A stretch of 64,000 nucleotides of DNA from Chrysopilus asiliformis (taxonomy: Eukaryota > Arthropoda > Insecta > Diptera > Rhagionidae). Position 1 is the stretch's first letter; every line of letters begins with the position of its first letter. The stretch covers positions 1,426,001 through 1,490,000 of the forward strand of contig OZ035963.1 of NCBI GenBank assembly GCA_964034945.1. Reading direction: 5' to 3'. Both the position numbers and the translations under genes were made by a program. This document shows positions 33,933-46,739 of this stretch, piece after piece. A model generated the notes under the pieces. That model ran no database searches, was not told the DNA's origin, and saw only the letters and a program-made list of their open reading frames with translations.

Positions 33933-34204
33933 CACTCAGAAAAATGGAGGCTAACTCGACAACCTACATACGGCGTAATTGGCCTCGGGCAGGCGCGCGT
34001 TCGCCTGCATGTGGGCAAGTAAAACTGAGTTGACCTGTGGTCGGAGAAATTCTGAAATTAAGCCACCAACAGGTGAAGTAGGGAATTGGGAGCTGCACGA
34101 GTTGACCTTAGATAGGTTAACTCTGACCGCTAGCTGGCTTACATACACCTCTGTAAGGTCAGAGTTAACCTGACAAAAAGTTGACCTGGACATTTTTCTG
34201 AGTG
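33933..34204. mobile_element. Tc1/mariner-type MITE, family M, copy 3
   Basis: TA on both sides, TIR CACTCAGAAAAATG, 272 bp. Like copy 1 it carries the foldable pair GGTTAACTCTGACC and GGTCAGAGTTAACC, plus a middle segment that copy 1 lacks. Two chance frames overlap it. Confidence 0.85.
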
Positions 34205-36735
34205 TAGGTCGAAAAAAGAAAGCTGCACCAAGAAACAAGTGGAAAATTAAGTTTATTTTTATGATTTTTATCGGCTAGATGGCGTTTCTATTTCAGTTTC
34301 TACTAATTTGGTCCTTTTTAACTAAAACATGTTAGTTTAACTTCCATTGTAATAGAATTTTCTGATTCTGACCAACCTACATATTCAAGTCCGTTTCAAA
34401 AAAAAATTATGAAAATGTATAATCAAAAGAGGAACGTTAAATACAATTTGAATCACTTCCAAATAGCGCAGCATTAAAATAAACTATTACCAATTTAAAA
34501 AAAAAGAAACCATAACCCTTTACATTATTGATAATAAATCAACAAATTATGTAAATTTATCGCTAAATTCATTTAATATTTTCCATTTTCTAACGTTTGA
34601 CGTCAAACAAAATTGAAATACATAAAATATAAGGTAGATATAGCAATGAATTTATAATAATGATAGCATATTTAAAATGCTGTAAAAGTGATTCATTTTC
34701 TAATGTCTCCAATGACTAGAACAAAAATATTTTGGAATAATTAAACACAATCAAAGGGGTCAAACTGATGGAAATTGAGGGGGTTTTGATGAAATGTAAG
34801 TTGCTGTACCCTAAAATATTGAAGAACTCTATTAATAAACACAGAAACTTTTATTGTTTCTTACCAATAAATCAATTATCCAACATTCTCTAAATGAAAT
34901 ATTAATGAGAAGGGAAATTGCTTTAATACCACATCAACATCATCATCATCCACATCACCATCGTTAACATTAAAAAGTTCAGAAATTTAATGAAAATATG
35001 GTGAAGATAATGAATTTTGTAAGATTTCAATATATTTTATAAAATGTAAGGCATCCATTTTTTTTTAATGGAAAATTTAATTTAATGTATAGATAAGCTT
35101 CATATTATCTTTAATCACATTTATTGTCGATCCATTTAGAATAAAGACCTTTAACTTTTCTACTTGGATTTTAGATTTGTTAGCAACCTTTTAGCATTTT
35201 TGACGTGGTCGATGAGGTGTGACTCGGATACACGTGAAAACGAGCCAAAATCAAGCTACCATTCCAGGTAAAAATTCATCATCCAATGTTAAAATATCGG
35301 CTTTAATGATGCCAAAGCTTTTTCTTTAATGATGCTAAAGATTGAGGAGTTTGTAAAGAGAAGGGTGGTGTCGAGAATACGATGACTGTTAACATCAAGG
35401 ATCGATGGGATTCGAGGAGGTTTTGACCTTGTAATATGTCAGTCATAGAATAAATGATTATCATTACACCGAAACTTTGCCCTTTTTCGCCCCAAAAATA
35501 CTAAAATGTTTGCTGTTAATTATCCTCTAAAACTTTTACTAAATTCATTACTTTTCAACTTATATATACAACTGCACAGAACAGAATTTCGTAGCAATCA
35601 TTATCCCCCAGGTGACCGGCCCATCTTAGGGGTGGTGGTTGTAGTATTTCGTTTAGAACTTTTCATTTTTTAACATCACCAGTGGACTTTCAGTTAGAAA
35701 AGGTTGTCGGCCTCCTTAATAAGTATCATCAATACTGTCTGGTAGTATATGATTAATGTATTTGGCGAAAAAGGTAAATAATGTTTACCTTCAAGTTTAA
35801 AAAACTTTTTCGGTTTTTTTTTATTAGATAATTGATTTTGGAATATCCTTAATAGAATTCAAAAACAAGATTTTTATTAAATTTGTGAAATCATAACAAT
35901 TTCAAATAACTTGTATGTCATATTCTTCATCGGTAGCAATATTGAATTCAATTCTGCTGCAAAATGGATAATCTTATTTCGTAAAGTGTCAAAAGTTTGT
36001 GACAATGGTCTTCCTACGTTTACTCCTTTCCCTTCCGTGTCAATTTAAACTTCATTTTCATTTCTTTACAAGTAGGAGAAAATCGGAAAAACCTAGTTAT
36101 GGTCTTTGTACATTCAGTGAGTGTACATTTATGTGAAATACGAAAAAAAAAATTAATAACAGCAAACTGTCACGAATCTTAAACTCAGAGTTACGAAAAA
36201 GTTTTTCCTTCCTTATGAAATGTTATTATATTTAATGTCGGATTATTGAAATGTCTTAGTTTTTTACTAGACATTCAATGGGCAGGGCATGGACGAAAGC
36301 ATAATTTATTTCCAATTGAGACCGCGTTTAAAAAAATCAAATTCAAATATATTCAAGTATATATATACACTCAAATCTAGCATGTGTGTAGACGAAAGTT
36401 TTCGAATGTGGTTGATTTTTCTTAATTTCAGTTTCATTTATATTTATGAAGAGGTTCAAAAATTTAGTTAATTTTCACTTAGGACTCAAATTATTGCTAG
36501 CATTATACAATATTTATAAAATTTCCACTGCGGCGCACATTTGATAATTGGTTTTCCTCGGATTTAATTTTTTAGTTTTCATTAAAATAAAAATAATTTT
36601 TTTCCGTTTTCCAATATAAAATCTGTTTTAGTTCCGTTTCAACCATCTGTACGTTAAATGAATTTTTGATTACCTTAAATGATGGTTGACTTAAACCGTT
36701 TTAATTGCAAAAGGTTAAGCTAAAGCCAAATCATA
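34205..36735. other. AT-rich intergenic, nothing recognised
   Basis: No gene seen. Simple CAT-type repeats at about 34935-34965. A slightly GC-richer spot at 35590-35650 has no frame. Confidence 0.45.
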
Positions 36736-37222
36736 TCATACTAATATATAAAAATGAGTTGGTGTCTGTCTGTCTGTCTGTTCCTCTTTCACGCAAAAAC
36801 GGCTGAACCGATTGACTTGAAATTTGGCATGAGTGTCTGTGATAGCAGAGGGTAGAAGAGGGCGGTAGTGAGCGGTAGAGAGCGGCAGTGAGCGGTAGAA
36901 AGCGGTTGAGAGCGGTAGAGAGCCGTAGAGAGTGGCAGAGAGCGGCAGAGAGCGGCAGAGAGCGGTAGAGAGCGGAAGAGATTCCTGGTTCCAACAAAGG
37001 CATACGGAAAAGTAGCGCGACGGGTGGGGGGAGTAAGGGGAGGAGGTAAAGTGATTTCGAAACTTAGTTTTTGCGCTATGTTACTCTTTCGCGGGAAAAC
37101 TACTGAACCGATTGGCCTGAAATTTGGCATAGATGTTCGTCGGGGGTCCAGCCTCAACATAGACCCATTAAAAAGTTTTTAAGTTTTTTACGGTTTTCTT
37201 CAACGACGGGTATGCAAGCTAG
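36736..37222 (+). mobile_element. Helitron, copy 5, with private 10-bp tandem array
   Basis: Starts A|TCATACTAATATATAAAA and ends GCAAGCTAG, but the next base is A, not T. The 5' half of the terminal hairpin is lost (only CGACGGGT remains). A tandem array at 36841-36980 interrupts the position where other copies read GTGGTAGTTCTGGTTCC. One further module follows. Confidence 0.83.
36841..36980 (+). repeat. 10-bp tandem array AGCGGTAGAG
   Basis: About 14 units, purine-rich, with single-base variants (AGCGGCAGAG, AGCGGTAGAA, AGCCGTAGAG). Present only in this Helitron copy. It produces open minus-strand frames of Arg-Ser-Leu-Pro-Leu type. Confidence 0.92.
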
Positions 37223-37809
37223 AACATACATATATGAATAATAGATTGTTGAAAAAAATTCATAATCAATTTCAGACAGATCAAATTTTCTGATATATTT
37301 CTAAACGAATTAAACTGTGCGAATGGATAAAATACAAGCTTCGTAATTTTAGTTGGTGTTTATTAGATTGAGAATTTGCAAGTTTATTAATTCTGGAACC
37401 TATCCCTCCATTTCAATTTAAATGGATTTCAATTTAAATAGAGTCTTTCCATCTCGTGTGTTTCGTAATTGAATTGAAAACAATTTTAATGCTTTTTGAA
37501 TGTTCTTTTCCGAGAAAATCGGATTGTCCCACTGAATGAATTTTGTTGTTGTGAAATTCAATTATCTTCATATTTGAGAATATTTGGAAAATGTTTTTCA
37601 CAATTTCTGCTCGATTAAATCCATTCAAACTATCTACCAGTTGTGTATATACCGGTATTTTTATAAGTGACTTCGGATCGAACATTTTTTTTTATATCAA
37701 AGAAAGGCGAGTAAACTATTTTCCATCGACTTAATCGGTTTAATTGAGTAAAAAAATCAAATTATTTACCAGATTTTACAAAAATTGGAATTAAAAGAAA
37801 GGTAAACCT
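37223..37809. other. AT-rich intergenic, nothing recognised
   Basis: An 83-codon minus-strand frame (37434-37685) resembles no known protein. No repeats were seen. Confidence 0.4.
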
Positions 37810-37813
37810 TTAA

Positions 37814-38046
37814 CACATTGACTGCCATGGCTATCATTTTTGATAGCCAGTGAGCCATGGCTATCATTTTTGATAGCCAGTGAAAATTGGCACTATGATT
37901 CATGAGCGCCCAAGGCTATCATTTTCGATAGCTGGGTCTACAATATACATGCATACATATGTATATACATACGTACATTCTACATACGTCTACATGTATT
38001 GGCATCTCCATTACATTTTTGCAAAATTGGTCTGGCAGTTAACGTG
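37814..38046. mobile_element. piggyBac-type MITE with internal palindrome repeats
   Basis: TTAA on both sides (37810-37813, 38047-38050). Ends read CACATTGACTGCCA and, on the other strand, CACGTTAACTGCCA. The left part holds three tandem copies of a palindrome centred on GGCTATCATTTTTGATAGCC (the third GGCTATCATTTTCGATAGC) at about 37830-37938, followed by an ACATACGTACAT-type alternating stretch. 233 bp, non-coding. Confidence 0.8.
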
Positions 38047-38050
38047 TTAA

Positions 38051-41000
38051 ACTATATCTCCATCTTCAGAGGTTTCCTTGGTCGAAGTTTTTCGAAAACA
38101 AAAACCTCAAATAATGAAATTTTCCCATTAACGTTGGAAATGCGTTTTTAATAGAAATGTTTTGTGGATATTAAATAATTTATATGACCTTTTTTACAAT
38201 ACAATATCATACAAGTATTTTTAGTCAGGTAACATAAAAAAAACTTGTTAGGTCGAACTAAACTAAAAACGTTCGTGACTGTAGTGGAAAAAGTAATCAC
38301 ACATTGCACACCATAAAACAATTTATTAAACATTGTTTAAATAATATTCACCTGATGTCCTGCAAAGTTAGGTTCAGTTGCGGTAACAGCGGTTTTATTA
38401 GCTTCTGTATTAAAGTAGAATTACATGCTAAAAACATGTCAAAGGGATGTTGATAACATTATCGAGTTTGAACGACAGAAATGAAAAAAAAAAATATATT
38501 TGTCGAATATAGAGTGGAGATGTTACCTGTTTTTGCTACTCGTAGGGACCTGGTTTAGTAAAACATAGTATTTTAACATTTTCCGTTGTACTTAGAACAG
38601 CTTGTGTTACGATTACACTATCGGTCATGTTTGAAATTATAAATGTGTTATTTTCAAATGCAATAAACACCATTGTTAATTCTACTTATGTGCAAAATAA
38701 TGCACAAATGAATTTTACAAGACTGAAATGATTACACATTAGATCTAATGAAATGCAAAACATTGTATTTTTTCTAAAACATTGTATATATCGCAGTGGT
38801 TTAACAAAGAGATGGTGGCATTGACACCCTCCCTAAATATTTCTCTACTTCTCCGTAATACTATTGGGTAAATTTCTTTTATGGCCGTTCCAACCCCACT
38901 CACAAAGTGTTATAAAAATGTCCAAACAGATAAAGTTTTTTATACCATCAAATTTCTACACAACCAAATCTGATTCACTAGAATTTTAATTTACTAGCTT
39001 ATTTTGCGTGCAATTATTTCATTTAATCAACGAATCCTTTTGACTAACGCGTTTTGATGAAAATCCTATTAAATAAACTGACAATAAAGTTATATATGTA
39101 TATTTTATCGCTTTTTAATCACATACATCAAAACAAAGCATTTAATCGCATAAATCAGCGTTCTATACAAGCAGTCTAAGCATTTTAGAAGGTATTTCGG
39201 GCTATCTTGTTACCTTGGAAAACTCAGCATGTCCGTAATATGGAGCGATCGCTCGTAACCGACCGCAATGTGAAAATTGTTTTCCACTTTGGCTTTGGCC
39301 ATAAAACTTGGGTATTTAAACTGACTTCCACCAGAGATAAACCCTTAAATGGTGTTGCATTTCAGTTGTAAATCAGGTAACAAGAGCCACCCAGCTATTT
39401 TCAAAACTATATGAGCATAGAAGCATTAGTTTGCGTTAGATGTAAAGCTTCAACGGAGGAATCCCCTGTCCAACTTAGATTAAATGCTATTAAGCTTATT
39501 TACATCCTGTTTTGTTTGTTACCTTGCCCGTTTAACTTGTGTCATTGTGTCGTCTGTATATGCACAAACAAACTGACTGAGGTAAAAACCCATACCCGTA
39601 ATCGTATCCTTGGACATTTACTATATAAAGAAACGCTAGACAATTATGTTGAACCATTTATCAGCAGTTCAAGCCTTCATCCAGAAAGCGCGGTTAAAAC
39701 ATGTTTCGTGTGACACGCGAACCTTTAAAAACTGATTAGAAAATCTTGTCGGTCCAATTTTCAGTACTGTGCGGTTTTAAGTCACTCGACTTTCTTGGCT
39801 TATATTTATGTATGCTTTTTTCAACATATCTTCCTGTGCCATGTTTTTTAAAATTCTTTACGTTAAGGTATTAACACATTTTTTACCCGTAAGACCTTTT
39901 CAAATTCAAACATAAATTTAAAGTTTTCGTATAAGAACTTGATTTGTCTTGCATTGAAAGATAAACAAAATTGATTGCATATAATTAAGTGTTTCATTAT
40001 GCAAACTATTTATGTAATGTAAATAAAAAAAATGAAACTAATTTATAAAATAGATTGTTACAGGTATACAGAAACGGAAGTTAAAACAAATATTGTTTAA
40101 AATGGTGCTGAAAAAATGTGAGATGTTGCCTATAAAATACACCTGTCTTTTAGGGGGAAAGGTCTGAGGGAGTGTAACAGGGGTACTAAACTGCACACGA
40201 AAAATTAAAAAAGGTAAAAAATAAAGTATTACGTCTTATGACAGCACGTTTTTTTTAAATTCCGTTTTTCTAAAAAATGTTTTCAAATTTTCAGTGGTCC
40301 AAAAAAATATTTATTGTGGACTCCACAAAAAAAAAATATGATTAAAAACGAGAATGATTAAATTGTAATGATAATCACGTATTTTTTACGTCGCTGATAA
40401 ATTCACACGACATCGTCAAAAAATTCACGCAAATAAAATTTATATATACATAATCTTGGACGAAATTTTTACCTCAGCGGAAACAATTTAAGTCTCGGTA
40501 ACCCATTAAAACGACTGACGATAGTCTCTTGCCGGAAAATGGATTTTCCTAGTAAAACACATACACGTACGAACCATTGAATACCAAATATTTTATATTT
40601 TTCCCAGTAAAAACGACACCAAAAAACCATTTTAGCGAAAATTCAAGAAAAAATTCCAAGTCAAAACTCACCAAATGCATTACGTTCAACGTACCATAAT
40701 TCTCCTTTATCCCGAATATGATACGTGCAAGTCCGTGTGTGTTGATCGTTCGTTAGACTGAAGCAAGGATTAGTACGTACCTACGTAGAGGATTGTCGAA
40801 TGAAAGTCACTTGCAACATAAGCACATTTAGCTTGAAAAGTTTGACTTATAATGGCAATTTTTTAAAAAAATTAAAGTTTTTTTTTTTGTCTTTTCTAAA
40901 GTTATGATTCCTGTAGCTAATCTGTTTTTGTAACTACTCTGGAAGAAATTTATTCATATTTATATTTTATGGGAAAATTCATACATAGAAAAACTTTTAA

Positions 41001-42694
41001 AAAAAATATTTTTTTCTCTCTTTTCTCGATTTTCGCTTCGTATTTGTAAATCCAGATGTAATAAATATGCTTTCGTACAGATTTACTCTATGTAACATTC
41101 GACAGCATAATCCATACAAAATAAATGGCAATGTTAATTAAAATCCTGTACATATTTTAAATCCTTGTAGAAATTTATACCATTTTTTTTTCGTTGCTTT
41201 ATATTTATGTTATTGTATTTCTTTCGTATGTAAGATTTTATCATGATATAATATTCAATCTTGTTAAAATCCCTCAAGACCATTTCTCGTAACTTAATAG
41301 CAGTACCTAACAGTTAGTTACGAGTATAAGGTATCTAACTTTCAAAAGATACAAAATATCATGATTTTCTTGCTTTTAACTATATTTAATCGTATACTAA
41401 ACAAATAAGAGTGTGTGACGAGATTTTTGGTACATATAGATATGTGTCTTGTTTTCAGATTGAGTCATTAATGTTTATACATACTTGTGCATAATAAAGT
41501 ACTGTTACTTACAGATACTGTTCTGTCTGTGATTCTATGTTTATAGGATACATGTTAGTAACTATGGCAAATGTGGTAGAAATAACAAGAGGGATGACCT
41601 TTCAAACAGATACTTACGTACCCAATTTTATGGTATCCATCAGATTGTGTCATGTTTATTACAGCTTGAGGATATGCTCATATACCGAACCAAACTTGAA
41701 TATGTAGCATAAGTTAGGGAACGTACAAATAAATATCTGAATTTGGTACTGCGTTGAATAGCGAGTTCGTGTGTTCTGTGCTTGGAAAATACGGAAAACT
41801 TATTACTTTAAGTATATTTCAGTATCCCTTTAGCAACAACCGTAAATTAAGTGAAGCAAGCATAGCTTTTTTGATTGAGCGCATGGTATAAAATTTTCTC
41901 CTTGCCCGACTCAGGTACATATCTGTTGATCACCTTTACTTTAATAACAATACCAGTTAAACGAAATATTTGTCACTATACGAGAGCATGGTGAAAAGTT
42001 TCGAACCTGACAAAGAAACACATGGTTCAAATCTCAGAAAAAATGAGCCAACATTTCAGAATCACCGAATCAGGGACTCTTGCTTTGGACTTTTTTCCAT
42101 GACCCATTTAGGGGTAGAGAGTTTCTTTCCAATTGAACCGAAATGTTGGCTTAAATCTACGAAGGAAAAAGCTACACAGAAGATGAAATACTTGTCATTA
42201 AACATATAATTTACATGCCAGAAACTTTCCACCCAACTCTCGTAAAATGGCATAATATTATCAGTAGGTTGTCATATAAATACCAAATCACCTATTGTAT
42301 ATAAATAGCGTCAGGATATTTTTTATTGGTTTCTATTTCCGTCAAACTAGTAAGCTTAAGTTTGTATCCTTACCTGTTTGGTCCCACATGAATTAGCCTG
42401 TCACTTGAGATATTTGATGGTGTGGCTCAACTCCGTGCAACTACTAGCAGCAGTACAAGTATATAGTTTTCCGGAGCGTAACTAAATTGTTGGGTAAGTG
42501 TAACAGTTTACTAGCCGGAACATGGTCTCAATACATCTTAGATTTTATGTTCAGATTATCTTTATCTCTCCTAGGATTCACCAAATTGTTTATTTTATTG
42601 AATATTGAAAATGACTTGATATTATTTTTGATTAATTGAATTCTATGTTATAGACTAGGAAGTAATTCCATATGCGAGTATTAAAATTAACTTA
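38051..42694. other. AT-rich intergenic, nothing recognised
   Basis: Long stretch without an identifiable gene, repeat end or array. The best frame (39411-39713, 100 codons, Cys-rich in the middle) has no family resemblance and normal background composition. Confidence 0.45.
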
Positions 42695-42973
42695 CACTCA
42701 GAAAAATGGAAGCTAACTCGACGACCTACATACGACGGCGTAATTGGCCTCGGGCAGGAAAATTTAGCCTATGCGAGGCGCGCGTTCGCCTGCATGAGGG
42801 AATGTAAAACTTGTGTTGACCTGTGGCCGGAGAAATTCTGAAATTAAGTCACCAGCGAGTTGACCTTAGATAGGTATTTCGAAGATGTAATGTCATGTAA
42901 TGGAAACCTCTTTCAGCCAGCTAGCGGCCAGAGATAACCTAACAAAAAGTTGACCTGGACATTTTTCTGAGTG
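42695..42973. mobile_element. Tc1/mariner-type MITE, family M, copy 4
   Basis: TA on both sides, TIR CACTCAGAAAAATG, 279 bp. It belongs with copy 2 (GAAAATTTAGCCTATGCGAGG block; no left GGTTAACTCTGACC arm). The inner right arm is decayed (GGCCAGAGATAACC). Confidence 0.84.
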
Positions 42974-43126
42974 TACAGTGCAAATTATTTCTATTTGAAT
43001 GGTTTCTGGTATTTCTGTTGCAACTTTTGCACTTTGAATATAATTCTTATGGACTATAGTTTACAGCAATTATAGTATAACTAAATACTCAAGACGAGTT
43101 ATTATGTATTAACACAAAACCTGTTA

Positions 43127-43490
43127 GCGCGGTATCACACACGGAAACTTTCGGGCTTACTTAAGCCGATTTTCGGGAGAAACGACTGAGGAGGGAAAAG
43201 TTGCCACTCGAAATCATGGCTTATCGACATTCTGCATACATGCAAAGCGTGTGAACGGGTTTGGGAAAAGTAGTAGGCAGAAATCATTTTCGTTCTGACC
43301 GTCAGCAGGTAAAGATCTTGGGAAGTATATGAGCAGCAGCAATTTCAATGGTTTGAGTCCACACACACACACATGTAAACTTGTGTAGGATATGCAAACA
43401 GGATTGGCTTATTTAAGCCACAAATGTAAGCACATTGGCTTATTAAGCCCAAAAGTTGCCGGCTTAAATAAGCCAAGTGTAATACCGGAC
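43127..43490 (-). mobile_element. PIF/Harbinger-type MITE, family H, copy 3
   Basis: TTA on both sides (43124-43126, 43491-43493). Inverted relative to copies 1 and 2: begins GCGCGGTATCACACACGG and ends AAGTGTAATACCGGAC. 364 bp, close in length to copy 1. It contains an AC dinucleotide run at about 43360. Confidence 0.83.
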
Positions 43491-43493
43491 TTA

Positions 43494-45160
43494 GCCTGTG
43501 AGGTAGCAAAGAAGCTTGGCTTCGATTATGGTAACCTCGCTTCCAAACTAGAACTAGGCTTCTAGTCATGGTTTCAGACCCATTACGAAGAGCTTTTTGA
43601 ATGTGAAAACATTTATAAAAATAATGAATTCTTTTGTTGTATATTTTATGACCGAAATATTCTAATAGTGTGATTGGTGGAGTAAAAACCATGATTCCGA
43701 AATGATGTGAAATTTAAATACTAAGATAATTTTTGTTACACATATAAGAGTTTCTTAGATTTCATGCAATATATTGAGAAATTACACAGATAGAACGATT
43801 CAAGTCTGCGCTAAATATCAAGTTGAGGCCAATAACTATGTTTTTATCCTTTTATTTAAAAATTTCATCAGCAACGGAACGACATTTTCATCTTTGGCTT
43901 TGTCACCAACTGTCGAACAAATATCACAGATGTTATTAATTGTTTTGTAATTTATGATGGATTTAATGTCCTTCTTGCTTTTCTGGTCACTCATTTTGCC
44001 AATTTGCTCTAACAGCCAGTCGTCAGACCAGCACAATGATATTTTATAAGGATATGCTGGGGATGAAAATCGACCAAAATATAGCTATTATCAACAGCGG
44101 TTACTTTCATGAAATGACGGTGTATATCTGTTTCTAAGTCTTAACGGATAACAAGACATAAAAACAATTTTCTCTTTACTTTCTATGTTTTTATTCTATG
44201 CATTATTCCTCTATCTCTCTTTAATAATCCACATCTTTATTTTTAGCTAATGTTGAACGAATGCTGTTGAACTAGAAATTGTGACTGACTTGAGTTCCGG
44301 TATTGAAGTTGCCTTCTTATTTGGATAAAGTGTAACATCGACTCACGTATAGAACGGAAACAATTTCGACTTTGGTCCTTTTAGTACAATATTGAGTGTA
44401 AGATTACCCAGCAAAACATCCAAGTAAGGAAAAATTAGGAAACTTTATTTCCAGAACGAAAATGTTCAATCTAATTTCCAACAAATGTGGTTTATCCGGG
44501 GCCATCATGGACCAAAAGAAGATCCTTTTTATGTTATACTCTAATAAAAATATATTTATTTTGTTATATTATTTTATCTCTATTCCCTATGCTTCCCATC
44601 CATACCATACAATTTCGGTTCTGTTAGCCGCTGCCCTATAGTGATTGGTAGTAGTGCGATACCATCAAAAAAATCAAAATTGATTCGTTTTTTATCAAAG
44701 ATACATTTCCCGAGATAATACAATGACAAAATGATATTATTTTTAACAGTGTAATTCGATTTCGTCGCACGTAGAATAAATTTATACATTTTTCCTATGT
44801 TTTTAGTAGCTACTTTTGATCTATAAAACCGATAAGGACTTCTTTTGTCAGTTGGGCACTACGCAACAGGATTACATAATCATAACCTTAAAAAGGACAA
44901 AAAAAACATAGAAAATGTATAAAGACATAACAAAGAAAAAAAAACGGTGATCCCACGCGTCTTTTCAACCAACAGCAAAAAAGCCTTAAAGATTGAAATG
45001 TAGCCACGTGTACGGGATTTAAAAGTAATACTTGTTTAACTAAGGAAAACATTGAGTGACGATAAGAGTTTTTGCAACCAACGTTTTCAATAATTGAAAA
45101 AAAAAATCACAGGAATTTGTTATTTAAAATTAACTGAAAATAGCAGAAATTTTAGTTATC
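43494..45160. other. AT-rich intergenic, no gene called
   Basis: Contains a minus-strand open frame of 66 codons (43836-44036) that begins with TTG, is Lys-rich and looks helical; no family recognised. Nothing else stands out. Confidence 0.4.
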
Positions 45161-45168
45161 ACTTAAGA

Positions 45169-46003
45169 CAGCGATTCTCAACCTGTGGGGCATTTAAGGG
45201 GGGGCGCGAGCATATCCAAGACAAAATATTTAAAAAAGTTTATTAATTGACTGGGAGGAAAGTACATACCCACATACAAAACAATATACATTTCGACATA
45301 ATATTTAATAATTAACTTATTAACTTACGCTTGGAGCACAATGAACGCGAAACCAGCGCGAAACCAACGCAACTACAACGCTCTGAACTGTCACGCAGTG
45401 CAAAATTCTAGCGGCAGAGCACAATGACAGCTCGTGAAGTAGTACAAGTGACATAATATAAAGTGGTATAAACTTGGAAAAATTACAAAAATGGATAATT
45501 TTGAAGCGATAATTTGCTTTGTTGGTCTTTATCTTTGTTATTTGCACTAAGGCTATCAATTTTTCCTCGAACGACATTTTTCCAACCTCACTTTATGAAC
45601 TGTCAACGCAGAATTCTGCGGCAAAGTTAGAAGTTTGCAAACTTTTGCGTTGCGGTTACGTTGTAGCTGCGTTCTATACGTTCACTGTGCTCACTTCAAA
45701 CAATTTGTGGGAACCAAACTTTTAAGTGACAGTTTCTGCGCCAGTTTCGCGTCGTCGGTTTCGCGTTCATTGTGATTCCAGGGTTAAAACAACTTCTCGC
45801 GAAACCGCAAAAATGACGCAAGAGCAATAAAAAGGCACCGGATTCTTGTTTTGTCAACGCTGAGGATCGGTAGTAGTGTAGGTTTAGCGCCAAAATACTC
45901 AAATTACGTTATTATTGTATACATTTTATTGTATGCAGGGGGGGCGCGATGACAATTTTGATTGAAAATTGGGCCGCGAATACTGAAAGGTTGAGAAACG
46001 CTG
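45169..46003. mobile_element. hAT element, non-autonomous, 835 bp, with nested insertion
   Basis: A perfect 8-bp duplication ACTTAAGA (45161-45168, 46004-46011) flanks ends reading CAGCGATTCTCAACCT and, on the other strand, CAGCGTTTCTCAACCT, a classic hAT form. No transposase frame. Much of the interior is a second inverted-repeat element at about 45324-45783. Confidence 0.9.
45324..45783. mobile_element. Inverted-repeat element nested in the hAT element (piggyBac-like?)
   Basis: TTAA occurs at both edges (45320-45323, 45784-45787). Inverted sequences CACAATGAACGCGAAACC face each other near both ends. The outermost bases differ between ends (CTTACGCTTGGAG against CCCTGGAAT), so the left border is uncertain. 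Several chance frames of 68-85 codons overlap. Confidence 0.6.
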
Positions 46004-46011
46004 ACTTAAGA

Positions 46012-46735
46012 TATTCGTAAAAGATTTTCAATTACATTTTAATTAGTAATTATTTTTCAGACTGACGCTATTGACTTTAAGATAATTTTCAGATGAATAG
46101 AGAATCAATTAAACTTTTAATACACATTTGAATATATGATCAAATTCAATAAGAATCAAAAGTTTTTGAGTTGAAAAATTTCTTGACTTTTAGTAAATTT
46201 TCAACGGAATTTTTAGTAAATATCTAATATTTCGCAATATTCAACAAAATTTTTCCACAAACTTTTAAGTACGTACTTATTTAAATGAACTTTTGAATTT
46301 TTTTTCAAACGAACTGCAGAGAGGTTTTAGCAGTTCAAGGAATCTAAACGGCAATATCATAAAATTTTCGATTTCAGATATGTATTAAGTGAAATCCTGG
46401 AATACTTGGCAAAGGGATCTACTTTCTTGTTTGTTTATTTATAGTTTACTCGCCCTCTATCTTTATTCCTTCTTTAAACTGTACCTACACAAAGAGGAAT
46501 GCCCGTCAAGGAACACACAATACAATGGCGAAGAACAAGAAATGGAAGAGTTTTCGCTGGACTTGTCTGGATTTCAATAGCATAGAATCGTGTTTTCAAT
46601 GGCTTTTACAGCTTAAAGTGTTCTGATTCAGATTTTCGCCCGTTAAAGTTTATGGATCTCAAGGAAATGAAAGGAAATTCCTTGCCTTTTGTGTCTATCG
46701 CCTTCTATCTGACTGCCTGGGGAGAACTGTTTGTA
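46012..46735. other. AT-rich intergenic, nothing recognised
   Basis: No gene. The 63-codon plus frame at 46389-46580 has a hydrophobic middle but no family resemblance. Confidence 0.4.
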
Positions 46736-46739
46736 TTAA

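Noticed and set aside
36731..37003. 90- and 123-codon minus frames over Helitron copy 5
   Set aside because: Created by the 10-bp array and stop-poor Helitron modules.
39411..39713. 100-codon Cys-rich plus frame
   Set aside because: No domain spacing of cysteines that I recognise; background composition.
42018..42040. GGTTCAAATCTC resembling a tRNA B box
   Set aside because: No A box or cloverleaf upstream.
43836..44036. 66-codon Lys-rich minus frame
   Set aside because: It begins with TTG, no ATG start and no known family. Too short to call.
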